From: Zelopaecilomyces penicillatus
Lineage: Eukaryota > Ascomycota > Sordariomycetes > Hypocreales > Pseudodiploosporaceae
DNA: 64,000 nt
Direction: 5' to 3'
Assembly (NCBI GenBank): GCA_005765155.1
Contig: VCCP01000001.1
Span: 5,518,001 to 5,582,000, forward strand
The notes under the pieces were generated by a model. That model saw only the letters and a list, made by a program, of their open reading frames with translations, had not been told where the DNA came from and did not search any database. Below are positions 19,147 through 30,307 of the stretch, one piece after another. Position 1 is the stretch's first letter; every line of letters begins with the position of its first letter. The position numbers were made by a program, and so were the translations under genes.

Positions 19147-21787
19147 TTATAGAACTCTAGCTGCCCTTTTGAGATCCCCTTCCAATTTCGACACATTTGG
19201 GCTCACAGAATCCTGGCACTTTAGGGAGTAAACGGCTCCACGCTGCGCAATGTCTACCAGCTTTTCTACACTCCCACCCTGAGCCAAGCCTGAGACCATG
19301 ACCCCCAAAAAGGTATCGCCAACTCCATTAACAGAAACAATATTCTCAACCCTCTCGGCAGGAGGGAAAAGGCGCATATAAATACCTCCAACAGTGGGAT
19401 GGCCGCTGAGTGATCTGGTCAACAGATACTCCTCCGAGTCGCGATCCTTTAGGCGTGGATCATCTTTGGGCAGTAACGTAGTTAGAAGAACGCCCTTAGA
19501 ACCAAGCTTGGTAATGATAGTCGGAATGTAAGGTAGAAGATTGACGGCTTGTAAGGGTACTCCGGCGTCTGTCAACTCGACGGATGTGAGGCGAACAAAT
19601 CGGTCCCGAGCTCCTCTCATGCCAAACCCGTCTATGACCTCAAACCACTCATGGCTGTCAAAGTAGCCGTTCTCCTTGGCGGCAGAAAACATGGCCGCAA
19701 GCTCATACGTGTTGGGCGATGCGAGATCTATGCTGGAATATGGGAATATGTTGAGCTTGGACAGGCCACGCTCGGGGCAAAATAGCAATGTCGACTTCTC
19801 CACGGAAACAGGTTCGAATGCCACCTTGGAGGCTTGCTCTTTACCAGCCTTGACCCAAGTTCTGATGCCCTTGGCACTCCAATTGGCATCGACAACTAGC
19901 CATTTTGGTTTCGCTGACTCCACAATGGATTCCCACTCGTCAGGAAAGAGATGCTGGGTAAAGATGCCCATATCTGCCATGGCCATAACCAAGTTTCTGC
20001 TTCCATCGTTGACTGCAACATATTGCGCTGTGCGGCTTGTTGGGTGCTCTTTGCGGTCGAGCTTTTGAACGTTAGATGCATCAAGTCCAGATGCCTTCAG
20101 GGAGGAGAGCACGGTTTCTCCGGCACTGGTTGCATTAGTACACATAGTAGATTGTATGATGGATTCTCAAAATTTGAAATCATCACTCACATATCATCGC
20201 CAACCATGCTACAAAACTTCACTCGAGCTTGCCGACTAGCCAGGTGGGCAGCCAACGCGACATTGTGACCAACTCCTCCGATAGACTGAGTGATGCTTGC
20301 GGGGTTTGAGGTATGGGAACGAGGCACTACGTCACCCCCTTTTGGAGTAGAGTAGTCACAGCTGAGGTCAATGGCAACAGACCCAGCAACTATGATGTCG
20401 GCTTGGGTATCCCGCACTGTATCTAGTTTCACCGTCGCATCTGGCTTCTTTGAGACTTTAAGTGGAACATTAACCCAATTACTATTACTAGTATTAGAGC
20501 TATCTCCTTGGAATAACAGAAAGTGGCGGCTGCACTTACGAGCTCGCCGCCGCCGTCGGGTTCGCTGACAGCAATTGGGACAGCTCGACGGCCACATTGG
20601 TTGCTCTAACTAAGTTGGAAGTAACAAGGACCTTGTTAGCGATGACGGCCTTTTCTCCCGTAAGTTTCTTGATCTTGGACAGAATAAAGGGAGTGTTTGC
20701 GCTTCCAGTGAAGCCTTTCTCGTTGGCCTCTGCCACTGCTTGTTCGATTGTAGACTTCATCTCAGCGGCAGGAATCGCAAACTCTTCAGGAATGGGGTTG
20801 GCAAAGAACATGCCAGACTCAATGCCTAGCTTCTCCTGGGCATAGATCACGGCTGCAGCCTCCTTCTCGTTCCAAACAACTGAGGGGCTCTTTGTGCCGC
20901 TCTCCCGGGCCCAGAATGCTGGGAAGTCAATGTTTCCGGTACGGCCATCTGCAAATGTTGATACCAGGCAGCCCTGTGTTTCCAGATACTCCAGAGTGCG
21001 TGGGATATCCAAAAAGCCCTTGCACCCACTGCCGATAACCGCTACTCTTGTCCTGCCCAACTCTGTGAGGTCTGCAGAAACATCCATGGAGCTCTCGCCA
21101 CCACGATGAACACCACCCAGGCCACCAGTGCCAAAAACCCGGATGCCAGCTAACCTAGCAAGCAGCATTGTGCCAGCAATGGTTGTGCCACCGTTCATCT
21201 TGCGCCCTGCCAAGCCCTGTATGAAGTTAGCTGACAATACTCTCATGGTGAGGGTTATGCCTCTTTGGTGGGAGATATAGCAGGGCTTATAAAGCCCAAG
21301 GCCTAGTAAAAGTCAGGACGTGTGGATGGGTACTTACCATGCCCACTAGGTAGGAAATGTCTCTCCGCGAAGCCTTGACTGTGCCCTCATGGTCGATCAT
21401 GCGCTGGATTTCCTCACTTGATACGCCAACCCTAGGAACACCATCAACAATGGCAATGACGGCAGGTATGCCACCACTGCTTCGTACGAGGTCGTCATGT
21501 TCCTTGACCAGATCTCTTCCCAGTGCACCATGGGTGTAAATGGTGGATTCTAGAGCAACGACAGGCTTGTTGTTTGCAATGGCATAAGAAACTTCATCTG
21601 AAATCTGGAGGATATCTTTCAGAGCGCTGTAACTTGGTGATGCTGAGCCACTCATGAAACGGGATTGCTCCCGACGACCCAGGGTACGGCTGGTGAGCTG
21701 ATGGATTGAACGTGCGCCGCAGAGTTTAATGTTGTTGTGTGCAACTCCATGCTGGCCAGCAAGGGCCGCAAGCCGAAGAGCTTTCAT
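19147..21787 (-). CDS. Bifunctional pseudouridine-5'-phosphate glycosidase / PfkB pseudouridine kinase, 804 aa
   Basis: Four exons: 21338-21787, 20540-21216, about 20191-20499 and 19147-20125. The N-terminal half (to about residue 375) is PsuG/IndA: VVALESTIYTHGALGRDLV, GGTTIAGTMLLARLAGIRVFGTGGLGGVHRG, NTPFILSKIKKLTGEKA. The C-terminal half is a ribokinase-family (PfkB) kinase: SIGGVGHNVALAAHLA, MVGDDIAGETVLSSL, and the catalytic SVNGVGDTFLGVMVSGLAQGG. Together they would phosphorylate pseudouridine and cleave pseudouridine 5'-phosphate to uracil and ribose 5-phosphate. Bacteria encode these as separate PsuK and PsuG; the fusion is known in fungi and some animals. The third intron acceptor is ambiguous among three in-phase AGs in the domain linker. 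The first 45 residues are basic and may be a mitochondrial presequence. Confidence 0.9.
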
Positions 21788-23915
21788 AGGTAGTTAACGA
21801 AGATGAATAAGGCAAAAGCCAATTATCCGGTCAAATCGCGTTATGACAAGACCCAAACTCAACCCGCACGTATCAATTCCCTGCAGCTTTTGGTGTCGAA
21901 TTTCAAATCTTCTGCAAGTAGTCGGGAGTAGAGTGTGAAGGGTAGAGGACTCGAGTTCATATAGGATGAGTGGCAGCTCTGAGATGAATATATAGGAATT
22001 TGCTGGTATGAGTTGGAGTTGGAATTGGGGCTGAAGGCGCCTGTATCCGTCGATATTGAACCCAACAGTACAACGTGCCGGCCGGATTAAAATCGGCGCC
22101 TCGGACAGTGCCGATGGCGCCCTTTGGTCGTCTAGCGGCCGTCTAGCGGCCTAGGTTCGCTTGGAGATCTGCTGGACTTCTGGCGCTGTCTTCCGAGCAG
22201 TCATTAGCGTATGGAAACCCCAGATAGAGGGGACTCGGCGAACCACATTGGGCACACCGGGAATCCGCAATCCATCTACAGAGGGCCTTCGTCATTCGCT
22301 CATCAACGTTTTACCCGCCTTTTCGATATTTCATTATCCATTAGTGCAGCCACTCGGCATGGGAATATGGGGTTGAATATGCCGGACAACCTTGATGGCT
22401 TCGGACGACGACGACGACGACGTGTCAATACATGAACCAAGAAAGCGAATGCTGCCTCATAGATTCACTTGCGCTTCTGCCGCCAGCTTGAATCACTCAA
22501 TTGAGCAGTTCACAACTGAATTGAGTGCTAGAAGAACTGGACAAGTCTCACGCTCCTCATATCGGTCTGGAACTTTCATCGTGATCTTGGGCCAGATTTC
22601 CATCGCAAGTTGATATGAGATTGGAGTAATTATATGTGTCGTGTATGTATGTTAACAGCCTCATAGGTCCTAGTCTATTGCAAGGTTAATGTTTAAGCCC
22701 CAACATCGGCCAAGTTTGCCAGTTAGGGCAGCCGGTCTCGGATGAAATAAACTGGTCTTTATATGTACCTGTACTCTGTATAGTAATAGATATCTAGTTC
22801 GCAATGGCTAACATTCTGGGGAAGCAATCTAACCATCTCCTGCAGGGCCCTTCTCCCGTCGTGGAACGACTGAGCGGTTGTGGCCGACGTGTTCCATGTT
22901 TGAATCTGGTTGATCTGCAAACCCGCTAGGTAAGCGAACCCCTGGTGAGAGAGATATTACAGTGCGTATTTCAGCACAGTTTTCAGCACGTTGTTGCTGT
23001 GCGTGGCAAACTGATTAAGGCACCCCCCTATCGTCCAGGTAATCAGTACCTGTAAATTGGGAGTTACAGCGGCCGTCTCAGCCACCCTTGGCGCCTCACT
23101 GCCCGATACAGTCAATGATCATCTGCAGGTCCAGTAGGAATCGCCTGTGCCTGGAATTAGCGGGCTTCCGAGTCGTCAATTCCTCTGCCTGGCCATATTG
23201 CACACTTAATGTTTTCTCCTGCATCCTTCCTCTAACACTTCCCTCCACTTTTCCGGACAATGCCTGGTCAACAGCAGATGGTGTAATTTTGTCATTACAG
23301 TTTTTTCCCAGCAACCTGCTCTGAAGCAGGCTTGAAAGAGGGCCGATGCCCTGAAAAGCCCGACCTCCGTGCCGAGGCCTCGGGGCCAAGGTTTCTTATA
23401 ATCCTGGGCACTGTATATACGAGGGTTCCACACTCGTCCTGAGCCAAACATCGTCACATTTGTTACCTAACAAAAACACCCCAGGCTTGTTCTAACTTTT
23501 CAAAGACCCATTCAACGCCTTGACCTGGGCCACCAACCTGGTGCAACCCTCCACTTTGACATCATGCCGTCTTTTACAGTACGAATCGGGGTGGATTGTA
23601 CGGCATACGCCCACTGATTCGCTGACGCGGCTATTTGGCACATTGCTGCTTGGCTGGCTTGGTTGTGATCGGCCATCTTAACCTTTTCTTCAGGGCCATG
23701 ACTTCTGCTGGTGACGATGTGTAAGACACCTCCTTGTCTTGTATAATTTTCAATCCGGGGTAGCGGCTTCTCCGACAGTTCCTCCCACGATTCTGTTTTA
23801 AACCTTCAGAGGGCTTTTCATTGAGAGCATCGCAAGTTTATCCAGCCAAAAAAAACTGTCTTACTTTTTACGCCTTTCCCCACAAAGCAGTGTCTTTCTA
23901 TTCCAGGGACTTAAT
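21788..23915. other. 2.1-kb divergent intergenic region; short repeats
   Basis: Shared upstream region of PsuG-PfkB (leftward) and the PRM10-like gene (rightward). A duplicated 11-bp unit (GTCTAGCGGCC) occurs near 22129-22151 and a GAC trinucleotide run near 22403-22421. All frames are under 100 codons and unconvincing. Probably promoters plus long leaders. Confidence 0.45.
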
Positions 23916-26430
23916 ATGGAAGGATCTTCCAATTCTTCTCCTGATGACCCCGACCTCGGCTTTGACCGCAGAGTTAACGAAAGCGCTCCAGGCGAAAGGT
24001 CTTCGAGTCCCGTAGCCACCGCTGAGTCCAGTGCGGCTTTGAGAAAGGAAAAAGGTCGTGTGCGGTTCAACAGTAATGCGGACCTAGCCAAACCACCAGT
24101 AACCTCTAGTCTTCATATTTCAGAACCAGACAGCCATGGTCTTCCAACTCCGCGGCCAAGGCCATCAGCTCTTCGCACAAACTCTTCGGGGTCCATAGTC
24201 ACCACCCGAGATATTGGTCTTGATCACGATGCGGAAAAGGAAATATCGGCAGTTGCTGCACAAGAACGTGCTCTTCAGATGGCTGCTAGGGTTCGCATGG
24301 ACTCTCCCGTTCCCGGCTCCAGTGGATCAATCGATTCTCGGTCAGAAACAGCTACCAGTGATGGCGACTTCTTCCACAATGGCGTGGACATTCCCCTACA
24401 GGATCTTGGCTTTGACGGAAGTGCTCAGGATGGCTTCCATGCCATTGGATCCGATGGGGAGCAGCAGTATCCCATGAAGAAGGAGGCATTCGGCCTTGTA
24501 CGAGCCCACACTCAACGTTTCGTCAACGGTACTCGAAGCTCTCCATTATCGAATGGAAAAGGCAAAGAGCCAGAGGAGGGAGGCAGCCAGTTCATCCCAA
24601 GCGAGATAAATGACGGTTCATACGATGGGGTGTACAATGTGCCTCCTCCTGAACAATACCGTGGTAGCGTGCTTTCACAGCTGTTAAAGCTGTACAAACC
24701 TACAGAATCCAGCCACCACTACCACCAACATCGACGAAACTCTTCCTTGGGCGAGAGCTTCACCCCAGGCTCTGAATCCGGGGCTGCTACACCTACGCGC
24801 AGAAAATGGTATGAGCAAAATCGCTCCCAGGACACTCTAGCCAATCTCATAGAAGCATCCGCAAGGCTGGCCAACCCCAATCAGGGAAGCGAGCAGAAGA
24901 GTAGTGGAAAGAAGAAGCCAAAGCACAAACGGACAGGAAGCAGCTCACGCCTGAGTACGTATCTGCAAAAGGAGGAAGTCCGCATTACTGTTCATATTGC
25001 CGAGACGCTGGCTCGTCAAGGTTACATCATCAAGCTTTGCCGAGCCTTGATGTTATTCGGAGCTCCCACTCATCGGCTCGAGGAGTATCTTAGCATGACG
25101 GCTAGGGTTCTTGAGATTGAAGGGCAATTCCTGTACTTGCCCGGATGCATGATTGTATCTTTTGATGATCAATCCACACACACGACCGAAGTTCGAATCG
25201 TCCGAAGTGCCCAGGGTATCGATCTTGGGAAATTGAAAGATGTGCATCATGTTTACAAGGAAGTGATGCATGACGTTATCGGAGTAGAGGAGGGTACGCG
25301 AAGTTTGGACGAAATAATGAACGCCAAAGACAAGTTCAACGCTTGGTTCAGGGTTCTCATATTTGGCCTGACCAGCGCGACCTGTGCCCCGTTTTCTTTC
25401 AAGGCGCGTCTCGTCGATTTGCCCTTGTGCTTCTGTTTCGGGTGTCTTGTTGGGCTGCTTCAGCTCATTGTAACACCCAAATCCAATCTTTACAGTAATG
25501 TCTTTGAAGTCAGTGCCACAGTCTTAGTGAGTTTCTTGGCCAGGGCATTTGGCAGCATAGCCAACGGCAAGCTATTTTGTTTCTCTGCTCTGGCTCAGAG
25601 TGGTATCGTCATGCTCTTGCCTGGTTACTCTGTTTGTAAGTAAAACTTCTCCTATCCACTTAACATCTCATTGGATGCCGGGGAAAATCTCAAGACGCAA
25701 GTTGCTGACAAGAGGTTGGGCGGTGTCTTTCACAACAGTGTGTTCGTCTCTTGAGCTCCAATCCCGAGCTATCGTGCCAGGCTCGATTCGCATAGTATAT
25801 GCCATCATATATTCTCTCTTGCTCGGCTTCGGTATTACTGTTGGCGCAACACTTTACGGGCTATTTGATGACAATGCAACATCTTCGGCGACTTGCGAAA
25901 ACCCCCTTCCGAGCGTTTACGGCTTCATCTTTGTTCCGTTCTTTATTATGTGCATCAGTGTGCTCTATCAAGCTAAATGGCGGCAAATGCCTGTCATGGT
26001 CGTCATCGCCTTTGCCGGTTACATTGTCAACTTTTTCAGTGGGCAACGGTTTGCCGCCAGCCCCCAGATTGCCAACACGCTTGGAGCATTTTGTGTTGGT
26101 GTTCTAGCTAACCTCTACTCACGACTCCGACACGGTGTAGCTGCAGCAACGCTCATTCCTGCCATCTTTACGCAGGTGCCGGGTGGTTTAGCATCCACTG
26201 GTGGCCTGCTCAGCGGGCTCAGCACAGCGAACCAACTTACCAACTCATCGCATACAGTGAATGGAACGAGCACTATTGGTTACAAGGAAGGTGATCCTCT
26301 AAACAACATTGTGTTTAATGTGGCTGCCTCCATGATCCAAATTGCTATTGGAATAGCAGTGGGGCTCTTTATCAGCGCCTTGGTCGTCTATCCCCTGGGC
26401 AAGCGACGCAGTGGCCTATTTAGCTTTTAA
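23916..26430 (+). CDS. Prm10-like ThrE-family membrane protein, 803 aa
   Basis: Two exons, 23916-25635 and 25739-26430; splicing restores LLPGYSVLCSSLELQSRAIV. The first 350 residues are disordered and Ser/Pro-rich. The conserved core starts near residue 355 (LARQGYIIKLCRALMLFGAPTHRLEEYL), followed by a soluble domain and about ten membrane helices, with FGLTSATCAPFSF and VLVSFLARAFG before the intron and IPAIFTQVPGGLASTGGLLSGL after it. The family (DUF1212/ThrE plus DUF3815) includes yeast Prm10 and bacterial threonine/serine exporters. Amino-acid export is therefore possible but not shown for fungal members. Length is typical for filamentous fungi. Confidence 0.9.
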
Positions 26431-27240
26431 ATTTGGACATGTACCATGGGAAAGCTACGCTCGCACAAGCATTCCGCAGTGTTCAACTGAAAGCCGTGCA
26501 TATTTATGCTGTCGTTGGTTACTACCTACGCGGCCTCATGGCATGTAACAACATGTTTGGAGGTGAAAGAAACAGCGGAACAGAAAACATTGACAAGGGC
26601 GCTTGACTAATGTCATGATGGTTCAGATAGGGGCATAAAAGCAAAAGAAGCGATAGAACAGAAATGATTATAGAAAGACAAAAAAATAGGAAATGCTATA
26701 GAGTATTACTCTAAGAAAAGACTTGCCTGCAGCATTGAAACTACTAATTACTATGTACAGGCGTTGGTGTGGAGCTGCTGTTCCCATAATTTGTGTGATT
26801 GCCCCCGCATTTCAATCACACAAACAGGAACCTCGGCAGTGTCACGGCTCACGACTCACATCTATCAATTTTAGGATGGACTTGCATCAAGTGTGTCACT
26901 CCCCTTTTCTGGTCTGGGGCATTCGTATTAATTAAATCAAATACCATTTCTCCCTTCCCCGCGTTACCCCCTCTAGATAAACTGGGACGTCGCCCTTTAG
27001 TGCTGTTCGTTTCGGTATTGGTGTTTGCCGAATATTTCGTTCTTACGTTCATTCACCCAAGTTTCCTAGAACGTCATAAACATCGCCATTACAAATTTGC
27101 AATAAATGCAGCCTCTAGTGCCGCCCGCAACTCGTGTATAGTACGATAGAGCAATCGCCGATTGTCTCGTGGCTATACTCCTTGTATAAAACTTCATCAA
27201 ACATAAGCGATACGCTACCAGTCTCTTCTTCACTCCAGCG
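26431..27240. other. Intergenic between PRM10-like gene and SDR
   Basis: 0.8 kb containing the 3' flank of the PRM10-like gene and the SDR promoter. An A-rich stretch lies at 26640-26720. No gene or RNA seen. Confidence 0.5.
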
Positions 27241-28480
27241 ATGCCAATGCACCAAGGTTTCCTTCCCCGTGAGGGCTGGTGCGCAGATGTAGTTCTGGGA
27301 CTCATCCGTAGAACAGCGCTCAACCCATCCTTACTCCTGCCGCTGATTCTGCTCGTGAGGTACACCAAGAGAGGCCAGGACTTGTCAGTTCTGCATCCGA
27401 CTGCCGTTCAGCACCTGTGGGCGCTCTTCTATTTTGCGTTGGCCAGGAGGGCTAGTAACTGGTTGTCCGAAAAGGTTCGCAACAACTGGACGGATGATAA
27501 GTACGACTGGACTAAAGAAATCGTTCTCATTACGGGCGGCTCAGCTGGCATTGGGGCCTGCATCGTCAGGTTCCTAGATGAGTTGGGAATCACTGTGGTG
27601 GTCCTAGATGTCCAGCCAGTATCATATACAGTCTGTAGGTTTTCCCCATCGCCATCCTATCAGCTCTTTGTTGGGAATGTTATATTGCCATTCTCAACCT
27701 GAAGCTCAACAATCAAACTGACAAGTGAGTGCAGCTTCCAACGTCCATTACTTCCTCTGTGATATCAGATTACCAGAAAATGTAATGGCCGCGGCTGTGA
27801 AAATCAGATCACAGGTCGGTGAGCCCACCGTAATTATTAACAACGCCGGTGTTGTTCGGGGTAAAACGATCTTGGACTCTGAGCCAGGAGATGTGCGCTT
27901 CACCTTTGATGTCAATACTCTTGCTCAATATTGGATCGCAAAGGCGTTTCTGCCCAGCTTGGTCGCACATAATCATGGCATGGTTGTGACTGTGGCATCA
28001 ATTGCATCTTACATCACGGCGCCGAATATGGTAGACTATTCTGCAACAAAGGCGGCAGCACTCGTCTTTCACGAGGGCCTTACAACGGAACTAAAGACTC
28101 ACTATAATGCCCCCAAAGTTCGCACTGTCGTCATTCACCCTGGCCACACCAGAACGCCTCTATTCGACGGGTTCGATGGAGGATCGCCATTTCTGATGCC
28201 TCAACAGGAGCCTGAGACAATCGCCGAGGCCGTGGTAAAGCAGGTTCTGAGTGGGCGGAGCGGACAAATCTTCTTGCCGGAGATAGCAAAGATACTCTGT
28301 CCTGCTCTTCGAGCCTTCCCCGACTGGCATTCCTACCGGGTGCGGACGAAAACAAAGTCGGCAATGAGCCACTTTGTTGGGCGGCAGGTGGTCAAGAATG
28401 TCAATGCTGTGTACGAAGGTAAGGAAAGTCAGAGTGAGCCAAGCGAAAGCACAGTGTTAGTGTCTGAGGTTTCGATCTAA
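27241..28480 (+). CDS. Short-chain dehydrogenase/reductase, membrane-anchored type, about 379 aa
   Basis: Two exons, 27241-27634 and 27735-28480. A hydrophobic segment near residues 30-40 and a second near 60-68 precede the Rossmann domain, as in retinol-dehydrogenase-like SDRs of lipid membranes. Motifs: cofactor loop TGGSAGIG, LDVQP after beta-2 (Asp suggests NAD preference, inference), CDI, NNAGVV, catalytic Ser in VASIAS and YSATKAA with the catalytic Tyr and Lys. The C-terminal 60 residues are charged and partly disordered. Two in-phase acceptors nine bases apart (after 27725 and 27734) are possible; the second gives SSNVHYFLCDI, which looks more like the family. Substrate unknown. Confidence 0.85.
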
Positions 28481-30307
28481 GAGATATAAAACCCGTCATG
28501 GTTTCGAATTTAGACTCAAAGGGGGTTTCAGATATCTGTCAATACATTATGTAAATTTCGTGCGAGTAACGGTGCTGCTAGATGACATGCAACTCGTGGT
28601 TGGTTGATAAGACTGTCTCCAGCATTACAGTGGGAAGCCATTTGGGTATTTCAGCTAGCAATTTCTGCAGCATCTTCATCCCATGACAAATTCCATAGCT
28701 TGAGATATATAAAAGGTGTGGGCCTAGATGTCAAGGAGTCATGTTGTAGCGTCGATGCGGCTAACCATTGCTGCAACGTTGGTTGAGATAGGATGAACCC
28801 TCGGCAGAGGTCCAAGCCAATCGACGTACCCTCTAACCTATAATACTGTTAACAGTCATCATACTTCCAACTTGCCACAGCAGTCCGCAGAACTAAAGCA
28901 GATGCAAATGGACATGACCGTGTTGGCAAGGGTGGATGAATGCCGCCATGGATAGTCTGAACAACCAATCCAGTATTCACATGGCAGATGTTGATGCCGA
29001 ATGATGATCGGGCCAAGACACGACTGGCTAGACAAAATGGCAAAGGTCGAATGATGCTGATACGATGCAGCCATCAATAAAGTAAGCTGACTATTGCGTG
29101 AAAGTGTGCATCGGCAGTATTGGTTGGTTTTCAAGAAGCAACGGTGAACCTCCTTGACTGGTGTTGTCTCTGAATGGCACCACTTGGTGGGCTGCAGAAA
29201 TTGCAGGAACGCCGATACGAACCAGCAATGATTTGTTCCGCAGGAGCGAACCTGGATCGTTTTGTCCGGGCACTCCTGCAGTCTTTTGGGATTCTCTAAA
29301 TCATTGAAACTCGCAACTGCCCCCAAATCCGAGTTAGTACGGACAGTTCGCTATTGTGGGAAAGACAGAAGCCTGTGTTAGCGGCTCTTAGCTAAAGCTT
29401 GTGGTGGTTAGACTCGATGCAGGCGCCGGCAGGCGAAGGAAGGTGCAGGTGCTAACACCAATGATGGTTGTCCTATCGGCAGAAATCAGACCATATTGTC
29501 AATTTCGCCATCAGCAGAGCGCCAAGTTTACGTTGTCAGCAGCAAACATCATGCCACTTTTCTGCACGGCTCACGGTCGCTGCCGTTTATTTCCGACCAA
29601 TGCCAATGGGAGGCACCACACAATGCCTTACTGCAGTTTACCAAATAGACGGGCTTGGCTAATAAAGCGAATACCTACTGTCTCCTGAAACCCTGCTAAC
29701 TGTACTCAAGCTATAGCACAGAAGGACCTTAATTCCGAAGAAGTAACTTCCTATCTTATTCACACCACTTGCGGTACTCCCAGAGCCCCAACATGGCAAC
29801 GATCTGCCCCTATAGCCACCTTACAATGGGTTGCTCGTGTGTATCAAATGTTATATCATCGCCATGATCCTGCTACGCCCATAAGGCATGTCGCAGTGCT
29901 TCCCATTTCCCTATCTGTCTCGGATGCTCCGGGCATATTATTCTGCGGACCATTGAATACTTTGGTAATTCCAGATCCCCATAGCTGTATCGTCCTAGTG
30001 CTGAGCACAAGGGTTAGGTAAAAGGCCAGAAAGATAGCCGTGGAAAAAGAAGGAGGGAGGCGGACATCAAGGAAACCAAGACACAGGCAACGAAACCAGA
30101 AACAGTGCCTCTAGCTGTGGCCATTATCCATTCAAAACATCACAGCACCACATTTGAAACAGCAAGGAAATCCTGAAGGGCCTCACAGCCTGGCACATTT
30201 TCACATACGCAATCATACAAATTGCATCGCTGGTCTCGAATCAGGGACTTTGCAAAGGAGCACTTTGTTTGGCATCTATCCACAAGTCGTTTGTTCAAGT
30301 CAGCGTC
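28481..30307. other. 1.8-kb gap between SDR and FAD monooxygenase
   Basis: No convincing gene. The longest frame (minus strand, about 28859-29326) begins at a non-ATG codon and is Cys/Ser/His-rich in a way typical of chance translation. The last part should be the promoter and leader of the monooxygenase. Confidence 0.45.

Noticed and set aside
28859..29326. 155-codon cysteine-rich minus-strand frame
   Set aside because: It begins at a TTG, has erratic composition without motif or signal peptide, and no supporting splice sites.
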